Notes: a model not told the origin generated them from the sequence alone. DNA of 64,000 nt from Flavobacteriaceae bacterium UBA3591 (GCA_002375695.1 DFMO01000012.1:1-64000); one strand, 5' to 3'; shown: positions 1-9,486, counted from the first letter of the stretch. Made by a program: numbers and translations.

Positions 1-963
1 ACCACCAATTTCTTTGGGATGGATTCTGTGGCCGAAAATAGTTTGGGGATGAAGGATATTCGCGATTCCCTCAACATCCGTCATATGATGTTGCAAAATT
101 TGGAACAGGCAGCTATTACTTGTGATGATAAAGAACGCGACGCGCTGACAAATTTTGTAATAGTAGGTGGTGGTCCAGCAGGCGTAGAAATGGCAGGAGC
201 TTTGGCAGAGTTTTGCAAATACATCCTTCCCAAAGATTACCCAGAGTACCCTTCTTCCATTATGAATATTTATCTAATAGAAGCCATTGATGAGTTGTTA
301 GGCACAATGTCAGACAAGGCATCATCGAAAACCCTCAAATATTTAGAGGATTTGAATGTAAAGGTATTATTAAATGAAGCTGTAAGCAATTATGACGGCA
401 ACGAAGTCACTACCAAAAGTGGTAAGACCATTTTGGCTAAAAATCTTATCTGGACGGCTGGCGTAAAAGGACAATTCCCAAATGGTATTGATGAAAAACA
501 TGTAGTCAGAGGCAACCGTATTAAAACCAATGCCAATTTAAAAGTAGAAGGCTACGAAAATATTTTTGCCATAGGTGATATCGCAGCACTCATTTCCAAA
601 GAAACCCCAAAAGGACATCCACAAGTAGCACAGACCGCTATTCAACAAGGTAAATACCTGGGCGATTCGATATTAAATATCATAAATAACAAATCCATAA
701 AACCTTTCAAATATAAAGATAAAGGTTCCTTAGCAACCGTAGGTAAACGCAAGGCAGTTGCCGATTTGGGCAAATTTAAATTTGCAGGCTATTTCGCCTG
801 GTTGCTGTGGTCCGTTGTTCACTTGATGTCCATAAGTGGATTTAGAAATAGATTGATGGTTGGTTTTAATTGGGCGGTAAGTTATTTCACTTATGAAAAG
901 AGCAACCGCCTGATTATTAGAAACTTTAAACCGAAATCTTCGATTAAAAACAGGGAAAAATAA
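1..963 (+). CDS. ndh: Type II NADH dehydrogenase (NDH-2), 5' end outside window
   Basis: Single-subunit flavoprotein that oxidises NADH and reduces the quinone pool at the inner membrane without pumping protons. The frame is open from base 1 and reads TTNFFGM before the first in-window ATG, so the gene starts upstream; that stretch is the usual NDH-2 substrate-binding loop. Seen: a GGGPAGVEMAGAL dinucleotide-binding motif, the second flavin motif NIFAIGDIAAL, and a C-terminal segment (around GFRNRLMVGFNWAVSYF) of the kind that anchors NDH-2 to the membrane. First visible gene of a long co-directional series; the next gene begins 7 bp downstream. With the fermentative and glycolytic genes that follow, a role in disposing of NADH is inferred. 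Confidence 0.9.
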   Translation, partial: TTNFFGMDSVAENSLGMKDIRDSLNIRHMMLQNLEQAAITCDDKERDALTNFVIVGGGPAGVEMAGALAEFCKYILPKDYPEYPSSIMNIYLIEAIDELLGTMSDKASSKTLKYLEDLNVKVLLNEAVSNYDGNEVTTKSGKTILAKNLIWTAGVKGQFPNGIDEKHVVRGNRIKTNANLKVEGYENIFAIGDIAALISKETPKGHPQVAQTAIQQGKYLGDSILNIINNKSIKPFKYKDKGSLATVGKRKAVADLGKFKFAGYFAWLLWSVVHLMSISGFRNRLMVGFNWAVSYFTYEKSNRLIIRNFKPKSSIKNREK

Positions 964-970
964 TTTTGAA

Positions 971-2326
971 ATGAAAAACACCACAGATAAAAATAATAAG
1001 CTTTCCTTATTAGGTTCCATATCTCTTGGTACAGGCGTAATGATTGGTGCTGGCATATTTGTCCTTATGGGGCAAATAGCAGAGTTGGTGGGGGATCTAT
1101 TTCCCATTGCATTTATTGCAGGTGCTGTTGTGGTGGGTTTTAGCTCATATTCCTATGTCAAGTTTTCAAATGCTTTTCCATCGTCTGGAGGTGTGGTTAA
1201 ATTCCTTAACAAATCCTATGGACCTGGAACAACAACAGGGTTATATTCTTTGCTGATGTACGTATCAATGGTAGTTTCCGAAAGTCTGGTGGCGGGCACT
1301 TTTGGAGCATATACGTTGAGACTATTTCCCGAGTCCTATGCAGGTTATGCCTCTACCCTGGGTGTTGGGCTAATTGTTGTTGCTTATATAGTGAACATCC
1401 TGGGCAATAAGGTTATTGGTGCCACCGCGACATTTACCGCTATTATAAAGGTAGTGGGAATAGCAATTTTAGCTATTGCCGGCCTTGCAATTTCAGGTTT
1501 TGCCGATATTACGGGAAACTATATTCCCAAAAATACTGAGACATTACCACAAGGCTTCGGATTTGTGGCCGCTTTGGCGTTATCTATCCTTGCTTATAAA
1601 GGCTTTACCACTATCACGAACCAAGGGGCCGATATTAAAAACCCGCATAAAAATCTTGGTAGGTCTATCGTGTTTTCCATACTTATCTGCACACTGATAT
1701 ATGTAGCCTTGGCATTAGCTGTTGCGGGAGGTTTAAGCATTCCTGAAATAATCGAAGCTAAAGATTATGCCCTTGCAGCCGCCGCAAAACCTGTTTTTGG
1801 GGAATGGGGTTCCTGGATTACCATTGGCATTGCCATTATTGCCACGGTTTCTGGGGTCATTGCCAGTATCTTTTCCTCTTCACGCTTGTTGGCAATGCTC
1901 AGCAATATGAAACAGGTGCCTTCTTTAACCAAACTTGGTAGCTTAAAAAATCCAGCACTAATATTCACGTCTTCCCTCGCCATTTTACTGACCGTGCTTT
2001 TCGATTTAACAAGAATTGCATCCATTGGGGCTATATTTTACCTCGTTATGGATATCGCAATTCATTGGGGGCTTTTCCGCAATCTTAGAAAAGAAGTGGA
2101 TTTTAAACCAATTATCCCCGTGATTGCCATTATACTGGATGTTGCAGTACTCTCGGCCTTTATTTATATAAAATATCTGAACGATCCTTTGGTTCTTATT
2201 GTCGCGGCAATTGGCATTGTTCTAATACTTGTGGCGGAACGCCTTTTTATGATTTCACATACAGACGATGAAGGTAATATGCCGATGGGAATGAAGAATA
2301 CAAGTGACAAAAACAATAAAACATAA
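971..2326 (+). CDS. APC-family amino acid permease
   Basis: Membrane transporter of 451 residues. The N-terminus has the APC first-helix signature GTGVMIGAGIF (about residues 17-27), followed by hydrophobic segments consistent with about 12 transmembrane helices (my reading, not computed). Members are usually proton/amino acid symporters or exchangers; the substrate cannot be read from the sequence. It sits 7 bp after the NADH dehydrogenase and 19 bp before the GAPDH gene, so co-transcription is likely. Inference: it may feed amino acids to the neighbouring metabolic genes or support acid tolerance, but no decarboxylase is adjacent. The last 20 residues are charged and cytoplasmic-like. Confidence 0.85.
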   Translation: MKNTTDKNNKLSLLGSISLGTGVMIGAGIFVLMGQIAELVGDLFPIAFIAGAVVVGFSSYSYVKFSNAFPSSGGVVKFLNKSYGPGTTTGLYSLLMYVSMVVSESLVAGTFGAYTLRLFPESYAGYASTLGVGLIVVAYIVNILGNKVIGATATFTAIIKVVGIAILAIAGLAISGFADITGNYIPKNTETLPQGFGFVAALALSILAYKGFTTITNQGADIKNPHKNLGRSIVFSILICTLIYVALALAVAGGLSIPEIIEAKDYALAAAAKPVFGEWGSWITIGIAIIATVSGVIASIFSSSRLLAMLSNMKQVPSLTKLGSLKNPALIFTSSLAILLTVLFDLTRIASIGAIFYLVMDIAIHWGLFRNLRKEVDFKPIIPVIAIILDVAVLSAFIYIKYLNDPLVLIVAAIGIVLILVAERLFMISHTDDEGNMPMGMKNTSDKNNKT

Positions 2327-2345
2327 TTAATTAAAAACAATTTAT

Positions 2346-3359
2346 ATGAAAAATGTAGCAGTTATAGGTTACGGAGTCATTGGAAAAAGGGTGGCAGATG
2401 CCATCAACCTACAAGAAGATATGAAGCTTTCGGGAGTATGCGATATCATTACCGACTGGCGAATTCAAAATGCCGTAAGAAAGGAATACGATATTTATGC
2501 AGCTACCCAGGAAGCTGAAGGTAAAATGAAATCCGAAGGAATTTCAGTAAAAGGAAATTTACAGGAGCTTTTAAAGAAATCAGACCTGGTTGTGGACTGT
2601 ACACCCAAAAAAATTGCCGCTCAGAATGTCGTTATCTACAAGGAGCAAAACATCAAATTTATTCTACACGGTGGCGAAAAACACGAAACCACAGGGCATT
2701 CCTTTAGTGCAGGAAATAATTACAAATCAGCTCTAAACTTGAATGCGACAAGAGTAGTTTCCTGTAATACTACGTCTATTTTAAGAACCTTGACCGCTTT
2801 AAAAAGAGCCGATTTATTGGATTATGCCAGAGGTACACTTTTAAGAAGAGCTACAGACCCTTGGGAAAGTCATTTGGGTGGTATTATGAATACGATGGTT
2901 CCCGAAAAAGATATCCCAAGCCATCAAGGTCCGGATGCTAAAAGTGTTGACCCAGAACTGGATGTCATCACCGCAGCAGTAAAAGTACCGCAAACCTTAA
3001 GCCATCTGCACTATTGGAATGTGAAATTGAAAAAACAGGCGACAAAGCAAGAAGTGCTAAATGCTTTCAAAACGTCCAGCCGTATTAAATTGATTCAATA
3101 TGACCAAGGTCTGGTTTCTAACAATACCATTAAGGAAATGTTCTTGGATATGGGAAGGCCTTGGGGCGATATGTACGAAGTAGCACTATGGGAAGATATG
3201 CTGAAGGTACAGGGAGACGAACTCTTTTATGCCTACGTGGTCGATAACCAAGCTATTGTAATCCCGGAAACAATTGATGCTATTAGGGCTTTAACTGGAA
3301 TTGAAACAGATGGTACAAAATCCATAGCCAAAACAAATGAAAGTTTAGGAATCCATTAA
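2346..3359 (+). CDS. Type II (archaeal-type) glyceraldehyde-3-phosphate dehydrogenase
   Basis: Converts glyceraldehyde-3-phosphate to 1,3-bisphosphoglycerate; the type II family often accepts NADP+ as well as NAD+. Length of 337 residues matches the archaeal-type enzyme, not bacterial GapA in sequence. Seen: an N-terminal Rossmann motif IGYGVIGKRVADA, the catalytic motif SCNTTS with Cys140, and the segment HGGEKHETTGHSF. Starts at ATG 19 bp after the permease and ends 11 bp before the class I aldolase gene. Type II GAPDH is uncommon in Bacteroidetes, whose housekeeping enzyme is type I, so this is probably a second, horizontally acquired isozyme. Family assignment is strong; cofactor preference is inference. 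Confidence 0.92.
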   Translation: MKNVAVIGYGVIGKRVADAINLQEDMKLSGVCDIITDWRIQNAVRKEYDIYAATQEAEGKMKSEGISVKGNLQELLKKSDLVVDCTPKKIAAQNVVIYKEQNIKFILHGGEKHETTGHSFSAGNNYKSALNLNATRVVSCNTTSILRTLTALKRADLLDYARGTLLRRATDPWESHLGGIMNTMVPEKDIPSHQGPDAKSVDPELDVITAAVKVPQTLSHLHYWNVKLKKQATKQEVLNAFKTSSRIKLIQYDQGLVSNNTIKEMFLDMGRPWGDMYEVALWEDMLKVQGDELFYAYVVDNQAIVIPETIDAIRALTGIETDGTKSIAKTNESLGIH

Positions 3360-3370
3360 ATACTATCAAA

Positions 3371-4432
3371 ATGAAAACAGACAAGAATATAGTAGAACTT
3401 TTAGGAGAAAAAGCAGACTTCTATTTAGAACACGTTTGTGAAAAAATAACAAAGGATGAATTGCAAGTGCCAAGCAAAAATAGTTTAGAAAAAGTATTTG
3501 GCAGTAGCAACAGAAATCCGCAGGTACTTCGTAGCCTTTCCCAATTATACAATCACGGAAATCTGGCAGGAACTGGTTATTTAAGTATCCTTCCTGTGGA
3601 CCAAGGTATTGAGCATAGCGCGGCCTTTTCATTCTATAAAAACCCAGATTATTTCGACCCAGAGAACATTATAAAACTCGCCCTTGAGGCCGGTTGTAAT
3701 GGGGTGGCTTCCACGTTTGGGGTTTTGGGTTTGAATGCCCGAAAATATGCCCATAAAATCCCTTTTATCGTTAAGATTAACCACAATGAACTGCTTACCT
3801 ACCCGAACAAATATGACCAAACACTCTTTGGTAAGGTAAAAACCGCTTGGGATATGGGAGCAATTGCCGTAGGAGCTACGATTTATTTTGGTTCAGCGGA
3901 AAGTAACAGACAACTCAAAGAAATAGCAGAGGCTTTTGAAGAAGCTCATAATCTTGGTATGGCTACCATTTTATGGTGCTATACACGAAATGAAGCTTTT
4001 AAAACCGATAAAGAAGATTATCACGCATCGGCCGATGTAACCGGACAAGCCAATCATATTGGAGTAACGATACAGGCAGATATCATCAAACAAAAATTAC
4101 CAACCAATAATTTTGGTTTCAAAGAGATAGGATTTGGAAAATATGATGATGAAATGTATAAAACCCTTACCACAGACCACCCTATTGACCTTTGCAGGTT
4201 GCAAGTAGCCAATTGCTATATGGGTAAAATAGGGCTGATTAATTCAGGTGGTGGTTCCAAAGGCAAATCAGATTTGTCCGAAGCTGTAACAACTGCCGTC
4301 ATCAATAAAAGGGCTGGTGGCTCTGGGCTGATAATGGGAAGAAAAGCATTTCAAAAGCCCTTTAGCGAAGGCGTGAAAGTATTACAATCTGTTCAGGAAG
4401 TTTATTTGGACGATAAAATTAGTATAGCATAA
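3371..4432 (+). CDS. fbaB: Class I fructose-bisphosphate aldolase, FbaB/DhnA type
   Basis: Cleaves fructose-1,6-bisphosphate by Schiff-base chemistry without a metal ion. The 353-residue protein closely follows the E. coli FbaB pattern as I know it: LAGTGYLSILPVDQGIEHSA near residues 65-84, VGATIYFGSAES, DVTGQANH, ADIIKQK (about 236-242, the region of the Schiff-base lysine) and NKRAGGSGLIMGRKAFQKP near the C-terminus. Only 11 bp after the GAPDH gene. Metal independence sets it apart from the class II zinc/iron aldolases usual in flavobacteria, which fits a cassette ending in a copper exporter. Function is secure; the stress interpretation is inferred. Confidence 0.93.
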   Translation: MKTDKNIVELLGEKADFYLEHVCEKITKDELQVPSKNSLEKVFGSSNRNPQVLRSLSQLYNHGNLAGTGYLSILPVDQGIEHSAAFSFYKNPDYFDPENIIKLALEAGCNGVASTFGVLGLNARKYAHKIPFIVKINHNELLTYPNKYDQTLFGKVKTAWDMGAIAVGATIYFGSAESNRQLKEIAEAFEEAHNLGMATILWCYTRNEAFKTDKEDYHASADVTGQANHIGVTIQADIIKQKLPTNNFGFKEIGFGKYDDEMYKTLTTDHPIDLCRLQVANCYMGKIGLINSGGGSKGKSDLSEAVTTAVINKRAGGSGLIMGRKAFQKPFSEGVKVLQSVQEVYLDDKISIA

Positions 4433-4440
4433 TCAACAGA

Positions 4441-5781
4441 ATGTTTGACACAGAGATAAAATCATTAAAATCACTTAACCACTACCTCCTTAAACTGGTA
4501 GAAAGCCGTCTATGGCTTAAAGTAATCATTGCCTTGTTTTTAGGTGTTGGATTTGGTCTGCTATTGAGCCCACAAAATGGATGGATTTCTAAAGAAACAG
4601 CAGATATCGCGGGGAATTGGCTGGCATTGCCTGGTGTCCTGTTTCTGAAACTGGTTCAAATGATTATGATTCCGTTGATTGTGGCTTCCATCATTACTGG
4701 AATAGCAAGTAATGATAAGGACAGTCTAAAAAAATTAGGTGGTGGGGTTTTGTTATATTTTCTAGGTACTACGATAGTTTCGGTAAGTTTGGGTGTCATA
4801 CTATCTCAACTTTTTAGACCTGGTCGCTTTTTACATCAACAGGCTCTAGCTGAACATAATGAAATTACAGCTGTTCCAACGGAAAATCCAGAGCTTTCCT
4901 TCGGAATTGAAACGATTCCTGATGCCATCTCAAACTTACTTCCCGAAAACCCGTTGGCATCTATGGTAAGTGGTGAAATGTTAAGCATTGTAATTTTCAC
5001 AATCATTATTGGTGTAGCTGTGCTATCACTTGAAAATGCCTTACTGCGCCCAGTGAAGCTGCTTCTAAGTGCCATTCAGGAAGTCTGTATGACAGTAGTA
5101 AAATGGTCAATGCTTCTAGTGCCTATTGCTGTTTTCGGACTTATGGCGCAGCTCACCTCTAGCGTTGGTTTGAGTTCTCTATCTGGCCTCACCTACTATG
5201 TGGGTGTCGTCTTGCTCGGTCTGTTATTCTTAGTGATTTTCTATTTAGGGCTAATTGTGCTTCTTGGAAAATCAAACCCTATGCATTTCCTGAAAAAAAT
5301 AAGGGATGTTCAGCTATTGGCTTTTTCAACCACAAGCTCTGCCGCTGTGATGCCACTTTCTCTTCAAACAGCCGAAGAAAAACTAAAGGTGGACAAGACC
5401 ATTAGCAATTTTATCATTCCCATTGGCGCAACCGTCAATATGGACGGTACGGCACTCTATCAAACGATAACAACCCTTTTTATAGCCCAAGCCTATGGAC
5501 TGGAAATGAGTTTGCTCAATATTATTGTGGTCATTGTAACTATCGTTGCTGCTTCAATCGGCACACCTGCCATTCCCGGAGGTGGTGTGGTGATACTCGC
5601 TTCTGTTTTGGGAAGTGTCGGTATTCCAGCCGAAGGCATCATCATTATCATTGGTGTAGAAAGATTGTTGGGAATGTTCAGGACTGCTGTAAACGTAACG
5701 GGTGACCTTACAGCTTGTATGGTTTTTAATAGGTTGTATGGTATAAAAAATACTGAAATTCTTAAAAAAGAAGCTTTATAA
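4441..5781 (+). CDS. Dicarboxylate/amino acid:cation symporter (DAACS family)
   Basis: Secondary transporter of 446 residues that takes up C4-dicarboxylates or acidic amino acids with Na+ or H+. Seen: the serine-rich re-entrant loop signature AFSTTSSAAVMPLSL and the transport-domain signature PIGATVNMDGTALYQ, both diagnostic of the GltP/DctA family, plus about eight hydrophobic helices. A longer polar insertion (about residues 125-165) follows an early helix. Lies 8 bp after the aldolase gene and 2 bp before pfkA. Possible job in this cassette: supplying glutamate, aspartate or dicarboxylates as carbon source or redox sink; the substrate is not determinable here. Confidence 0.9.
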   Translation: MFDTEIKSLKSLNHYLLKLVESRLWLKVIIALFLGVGFGLLLSPQNGWISKETADIAGNWLALPGVLFLKLVQMIMIPLIVASIITGIASNDKDSLKKLGGGVLLYFLGTTIVSVSLGVILSQLFRPGRFLHQQALAEHNEITAVPTENPELSFGIETIPDAISNLLPENPLASMVSGEMLSIVIFTIIIGVAVLSLENALLRPVKLLLSAIQEVCMTVVKWSMLLVPIAVFGLMAQLTSSVGLSSLSGLTYYVGVVLLGLLFLVIFYLGLIVLLGKSNPMHFLKKIRDVQLLAFSTTSSAAVMPLSLQTAEEKLKVDKTISNFIIPIGATVNMDGTALYQTITTLFIAQAYGLEMSLLNIIVVIVTIVAASIGTPAIPGGGVVILASVLGSVGIPAEGIIIIIGVERLLGMFRTAVNVTGDLTACMVFNRLYGIKNTEILKKEAL

Positions 5782-5783
5782 CT

Positions 5784-6755
5784 ATGGATAGTACTATAAA
5801 ACATATAGGTGTATTTACCTCTGGAGGTGATAGTCCAGGGATGAATGCAGCCTTGTACGCCATTACAAAAACGGCTGAAGTAAATGGTATAAACGTAAGC
5901 GGCTTTCGAAAAGGATATGAAGGATTGATAGACGGTGACTTGGTTCAATTAAAATCACACGAATTACAAAAACTGACCCAAAAGGGTGGCACTATCCTTA
6001 AGACAGCCCGAAGCAAACGTTTTCTCGAACTGGAAGGTCGAAAAAAAGCCTTGCAAACTCTAAATGTAAACAAAATAGACGCTTTAATTGCCATTGGTGG
6101 TGATGGTACATTTAAAGGATTACTTGCTTTTTCAGAGATATGCGATATCCCATTCATAGGGATTCCCGGAACTATTGATAACGATATTTCGGGTACGGAT
6201 TACACCCTTGGTTTTGATTCCGCAGTTAACACAGCCATTGAAAATATTGATAAAATAAGGGATACTGCCGAATCCCATAACCGTGTGTTCATTGTTGAAG
6301 TAATGGGAAGGGATTCGGGTTACATCGGTATTCATTCTGGATTGATGGTTGGTGCGGACGCCATATTAATTCCAGAGAGCGGTACGGACTTTATTAACCT
6401 TTTGGGTAAGGTGAAAAATTACGATAGCGAGGATGCTTTTCTAATCGTAGTTTCTGAAGGTGACGAAATTGGTGCCGAACTTGTTTCTTCAAAAATAAAG
6501 GAAGTCAATCCCAATGTCGATTTACGCATAACAAAGCTTGGCCACATACAGCGAGGTGGAAATCCTTCTGCTTTGGATAGGATGTTGGGTATTAGGCTTG
6601 GGGTGGAAGCCGTAAAATCACTTTTACAAAGTAAAAAGAATGTAATGGTCGGGATTTTAAACAATCAATTGCACTTAACCCCTTTTAATGAAGTGGTCAA
6701 ACAACATCAGGTCAATAAAGAATTGCACGAACTTTTAGAACTATTTGGAACATAA
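5784..6755 (+). CDS. pfkA: ATP-dependent 6-phosphofructokinase
   Basis: Phosphorylates fructose-6-phosphate at the committed step of glycolysis. At 323 residues it has the bacterial PfkA length. Seen: FTSGGDSPGMNAALYA at residues 11-26, the GGDGT motif at 105-109 (glycine at the position that separates ATP-using from pyrophosphate-using enzymes, which carry GGDD), the catalytic PGTIDNDISGTD segment and LGHIQRGGNPSALDR. Starts 2 bp after the symporter stop and ends 3 bp before the dehydrogenase gene, so translation is probably coupled. With class I aldolase and type II GAPDH the cassette covers three successive parts of upper and middle glycolysis. Confidence 0.95.
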   Translation: MDSTIKHIGVFTSGGDSPGMNAALYAITKTAEVNGINVSGFRKGYEGLIDGDLVQLKSHELQKLTQKGGTILKTARSKRFLELEGRKKALQTLNVNKIDALIAIGGDGTFKGLLAFSEICDIPFIGIPGTIDNDISGTDYTLGFDSAVNTAIENIDKIRDTAESHNRVFIVEVMGRDSGYIGIHSGLMVGADAILIPESGTDFINLLGKVKNYDSEDAFLIVVSEGDEIGAELVSSKIKEVNPNVDLRITKLGHIQRGGNPSALDRMLGIRLGVEAVKSLLQSKKNVMVGILNNQLHLTPFNEVVKQHQVNKELHELLELFGT

Positions 6756-6758
6756 ATT

Positions 6759-7754
6759 ATGAAAACAACAATATACAGCACACATAAATTCGATAAGCCT
6801 TCCATTGAAAACGCTAATAAAGGAAAACATCAATTGAATTTTCTGGAATTTAGGCTAACAAAGGAAACCGCCTTATTGGCAGAAGGTTCAAAGGCCATAG
6901 CACTTTTCTCAAGTGACGATGCCTCTTCGGAAGTTTTGGATATTTTACACAAACTAGGCATAAAATTTATCGCATTACGTTCGGCAGGTTTCAATCACGT
7001 CGATTTAGAAAAAGCAGCTGAATTGAATATAAAAGTGGCCCGTGTCCCAGCCTATTCACCTTATGCCATTGCAGAACATACAATGGCTTTGATACTTGCA
7101 TTAAACCGAAGACTGATTAAAGCCCACAATAGAGTGCGCGAACAAAACTTTTCATTAAACGGTCTCACTGGTTTTGACCTAAATGGGAAAACCGTTGGCG
7201 TGATTGGAACAGGAAAAATAGGGTCTGTACTCGTAAAAATACTTCACGGATTCGGCTGCAATATTCTTGCCCAGGATATAGAAGAAAGCAAAGACCTAAT
7301 TGATAAATATGGCGTAATCTATTCAGATTGTGCGACGCTCTGTAAGCACGCAGATATAATAAGCCTGCACGTGCCATTAAAAGCTTCAACAAAACATTTA
7401 ATAAATAAAGAGCATATAGCACTAATGAAATCTGGAGTAATGCTCATCAATACAAGTCGTGGTGGGTTGGTGGACACCAAGGCAGTTATCGAAGGATTGA
7501 AAACTAAAAAAATAGGGTATTTAGGACTGGATGTTTATGAGGAAGAAGAAGGATTGTTCTTTGAAGACCATTCCGATGACATTTTGCAAGACGATGTGAT
7601 TGCACGCTTAATGACTTTCAACAATGTACTAATTACAAGCCATCAAGCTTTTTTAACCAAAACCGCATTGACCAATATTGCAGAAACAACCATATATAAT
7701 CTGGATTGTTTTGAAAAACAAAAACCTTCTGGAAATGAAATTAGCATTAATTAA
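6759..7754 (+). CDS. ldhA: D-2-hydroxyacid dehydrogenase, probable D-lactate dehydrogenase
   Basis: NADH-dependent reduction of pyruvate to D-lactate is the expected reaction, regenerating NAD+ during fermentation. 331 residues, as in E. coli LdhA. Seen: Rossmann motif VGVIGTGKIGS, the catalytic arginine in NTSRGGLVDT, the acidic cluster LDVYEEEEGLFFEDHS and the catalytic histidine in SHQAFLT. The DVYEEEEGLFFED and HQAFLT segments resemble the LdhA subgroup rather than glyoxylate or phosphoglycerate dehydrogenases. Three bases after pfkA. Fermentative NAD+ recycling would complement the GAPDH above; exact substrate is inferred. Confidence 0.85.
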   Translation: MKTTIYSTHKFDKPSIENANKGKHQLNFLEFRLTKETALLAEGSKAIALFSSDDASSEVLDILHKLGIKFIALRSAGFNHVDLEKAAELNIKVARVPAYSPYAIAEHTMALILALNRRLIKAHNRVREQNFSLNGLTGFDLNGKTVGVIGTGKIGSVLVKILHGFGCNILAQDIEESKDLIDKYGVIYSDCATLCKHADIISLHVPLKASTKHLINKEHIALMKSGVMLINTSRGGLVDTKAVIEGLKTKKIGYLGLDVYEEEEGLFFEDHSDDILQDDVIARLMTFNNVLITSHQAFLTKTALTNIAETTIYNLDCFEKQKPSGNEISIN

Positions 7755-7772
7755 TAGTTAAAAACAAATATT

Positions 7773-8603
7773 ATGAAAAACATACTCGTACCAACAGACT
7801 TTTCAAAAAATTGCAATAAAGCAGAAGAACTCGGAATTGAAATGGCAAAGCTTTACAATTCCGAAATCCATTTTTTCCATTTGATGAAAACCCCCGTAGA
7901 ATGGGTAAAGTTGGATAAACAAAAAGAAAAACAGTACCCAGAAACAGTAAAGCAAATAGGCATCGCAAAAGCCTACCTGAGAGAACTGGAGAAAAAAGCA
8001 GAACGACAAGGCCTTGAGTGCAGGACTTTTCTTGAATTTGATGGTGGTCAGGCAAATATCCTTAAACATTCGGGTCATTTTCATCACGATTTTATAGTTA
8101 CGGGAAGTAGTGGCACCCGAGGCGGTATACGTGAGTTAATGGGAAGCAACGTAGAAAAAATTGTTAGGAAAGCTGATGTACCAGTTGTTGTAGTCAAGGA
8201 TGAAGAAGTATCCTTTCCTTTTAAGGATATCGTTTTTGTTTCAGATTTTCTTCAAGATGTAAGCGATGCATTTAAGCAGGTTATTTCGATTGCTGAAAAA
8301 TGCGGCGCACATATCCATTTATTGAGGGTCAATACTCAGACCGATTTTAACTGTATAGAACAAGGGTTGGATCCCATCAAGGAGTTCCTGAAAAAATTCC
8401 CCGATTTGGATAACTTCTCAATGAATGTATATAACGAACCAGACGTAGAAACAGGGATAAACAATTATTTACGATATAAAAATGCCGATTTAATCGCAAT
8501 GTGTACTCACGGACGTACAGGCTTTTTAAGCTTATTCTCTAAAAGCATCGCAGAGGGTGTAACCAATCACTCCGAATTACCAGTAATGACTATTAAAATG
8601 TAA
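7773..8603 (+). CDS. Tandem-domain universal stress protein (UspA family)
   Basis: Cytoplasmic stress protein of 276 residues built from two Usp domains (about 1-140 and 146-276). Each domain starts with a Usp-like beta strand (ILVPTDFS; IVFVSDF). The nucleotide-binding loop is present in the first domain as TGSSGTRGGIRELMGSNVEKI and in the second as CTHGRTGFLSLFSKSIAEG. Known members bind ATP or AMP and support survival of starvation, hypoxia or stress, but no enzymatic role can be claimed. Eighteen bases after ldhA and 2 bp before the ATP-cone gene. A Usp inside a fermentation-like operon suits an energy-limitation response. Confidence 0.9.
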   Translation: MKNILVPTDFSKNCNKAEELGIEMAKLYNSEIHFFHLMKTPVEWVKLDKQKEKQYPETVKQIGIAKAYLRELEKKAERQGLECRTFLEFDGGQANILKHSGHFHHDFIVTGSSGTRGGIRELMGSNVEKIVRKADVPVVVVKDEEVSFPFKDIVFVSDFLQDVSDAFKQVISIAEKCGAHIHLLRVNTQTDFNCIEQGLDPIKEFLKKFPDLDNFSMNVYNEPDVETGINNYLRYKNADLIAMCTHGRTGFLSLFSKSIAEGVTNHSELPVMTIKM

Positions 8604-8605
8604 CA

Positions 8606-9448
8606 ATGAATAAATCAGTCTTAATAAAAAAATACTCTGGTGAGTACGAAGCCTTTGATGTAAACAAACTCATCAACTCCCTGCGGCGTTCACGGGCAGA
8701 TGAGGATATTATTCAAGATATAGCCCGGAAAGTACAAGAGCAGATTGAAGAAGGAATGACAACCAAAAAAATCTATCAGTTGGCTTTCAAGATGCTAAAA
8801 CGAAAATCTAGGGTAAGTGCCTCAAAGTACAAGCTCAAAAAAGCTTTAATGGAACTAGGTCCAACCGGTTTTCCATTTGAAAAGTTAGTAGGCAAACTAT
8901 TGGCACACGAAGGATTTTCAACACAGGTTGGTGTCATAGTTCAAGGCAATTGCGTTCAGCACGAAGTGGATGTGATAGCGCAAAAAGGAAATAAACATTA
9001 TATGATTGAATGTAAATACCATAGTGACCAAGGCAGGTTTTGCAATGTAAAAACCCCATTATATATCCATTCACGGTTTTTGGACGTGGAAAAGCAATGG
9101 AAACACCAAAAAGGTCACGAGGCTAAACTTCATAAAGGCGGGGTTTACACCAATACGCGTTACACAACCGATGCCATTCAGTACGGGAAATGTGTTGGAA
9201 TGCTTATGACCAGTTGGGATTATCCAAGAGGAAATGGTCTCAAGGACAGAATAGATAAATCGGGGCTACATCCCTTAACCGCTTTAACAACACTTACCAA
9301 AGCTGAAAAAACAAAATTATTGGATCAAGGCATCATACTCTGCAAGGAGCTACACGAAAATCCAGACTTTTTGGAACAAATGGGTATCAGTAAGCTAAGG
9401 CAAAATAAGATACTCGAAGATTCAAGAGAATTATGTAGATCCCATTAA
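8606..9448 (+). CDS. ATP-cone domain fused to Mrr-like restriction endonuclease domain (copy A)
   Basis: 280-residue fusion. Residues 1-88 form an ATP-cone, the (d)ATP-sensing regulatory domain known from ribonucleotide reductases and NrdR (IKKYSGEYEAFDVNKLINSL). From about 89 onward is an Mrr-like PD-(D/E)xK nuclease core: GPTGFPFEKLVGKLL, then E120, D122 and E135-C-K137 in HEVDVIA...MIECKYH. The C-terminal part (TALTTLTKAEKTKLL) is shared with the paralogue at 25,249-26,115, which aligns along the whole length. The domain order suggests a nuclease gated by adenine-nucleotide level; that is inference. Two bases after the Usp gene. Could act in DNA quality control or defence rather than metabolism. 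Confidence 0.8.
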   Translation: MNKSVLIKKYSGEYEAFDVNKLINSLRRSRADEDIIQDIARKVQEQIEEGMTTKKIYQLAFKMLKRKSRVSASKYKLKKALMELGPTGFPFEKLVGKLLAHEGFSTQVGVIVQGNCVQHEVDVIAQKGNKHYMIECKYHSDQGRFCNVKTPLYIHSRFLDVEKQWKHQKGHEAKLHKGGVYTNTRYTTDAIQYGKCVGMLMTSWDYPRGNGLKDRIDKSGLHPLTALTTLTKAEKTKLLDQGIILCKELHENPDFLEQMGISKLRQNKILEDSRELCRSH

Positions 9449-9452
9449 TTCA

Positions 9453-9486
9453 AATAATGAATAATTACTAATTTTTAAAAATAATA
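9453..9486 (+). repeat. Short intergenic repeat, copy 1
   Basis: An A+T-rich stretch of about 34 bp (AATAATGAATAATTAC, then TTTTTAAAAATAAT) that recurs with a few mismatches at 17,849-17,883. Both copies fill a gap in the otherwise tightly packed operon, after the ATP-cone gene and after the MFS gene. Could be a leader or internal promoter sequence; no function demonstrated. Confidence 0.5.
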
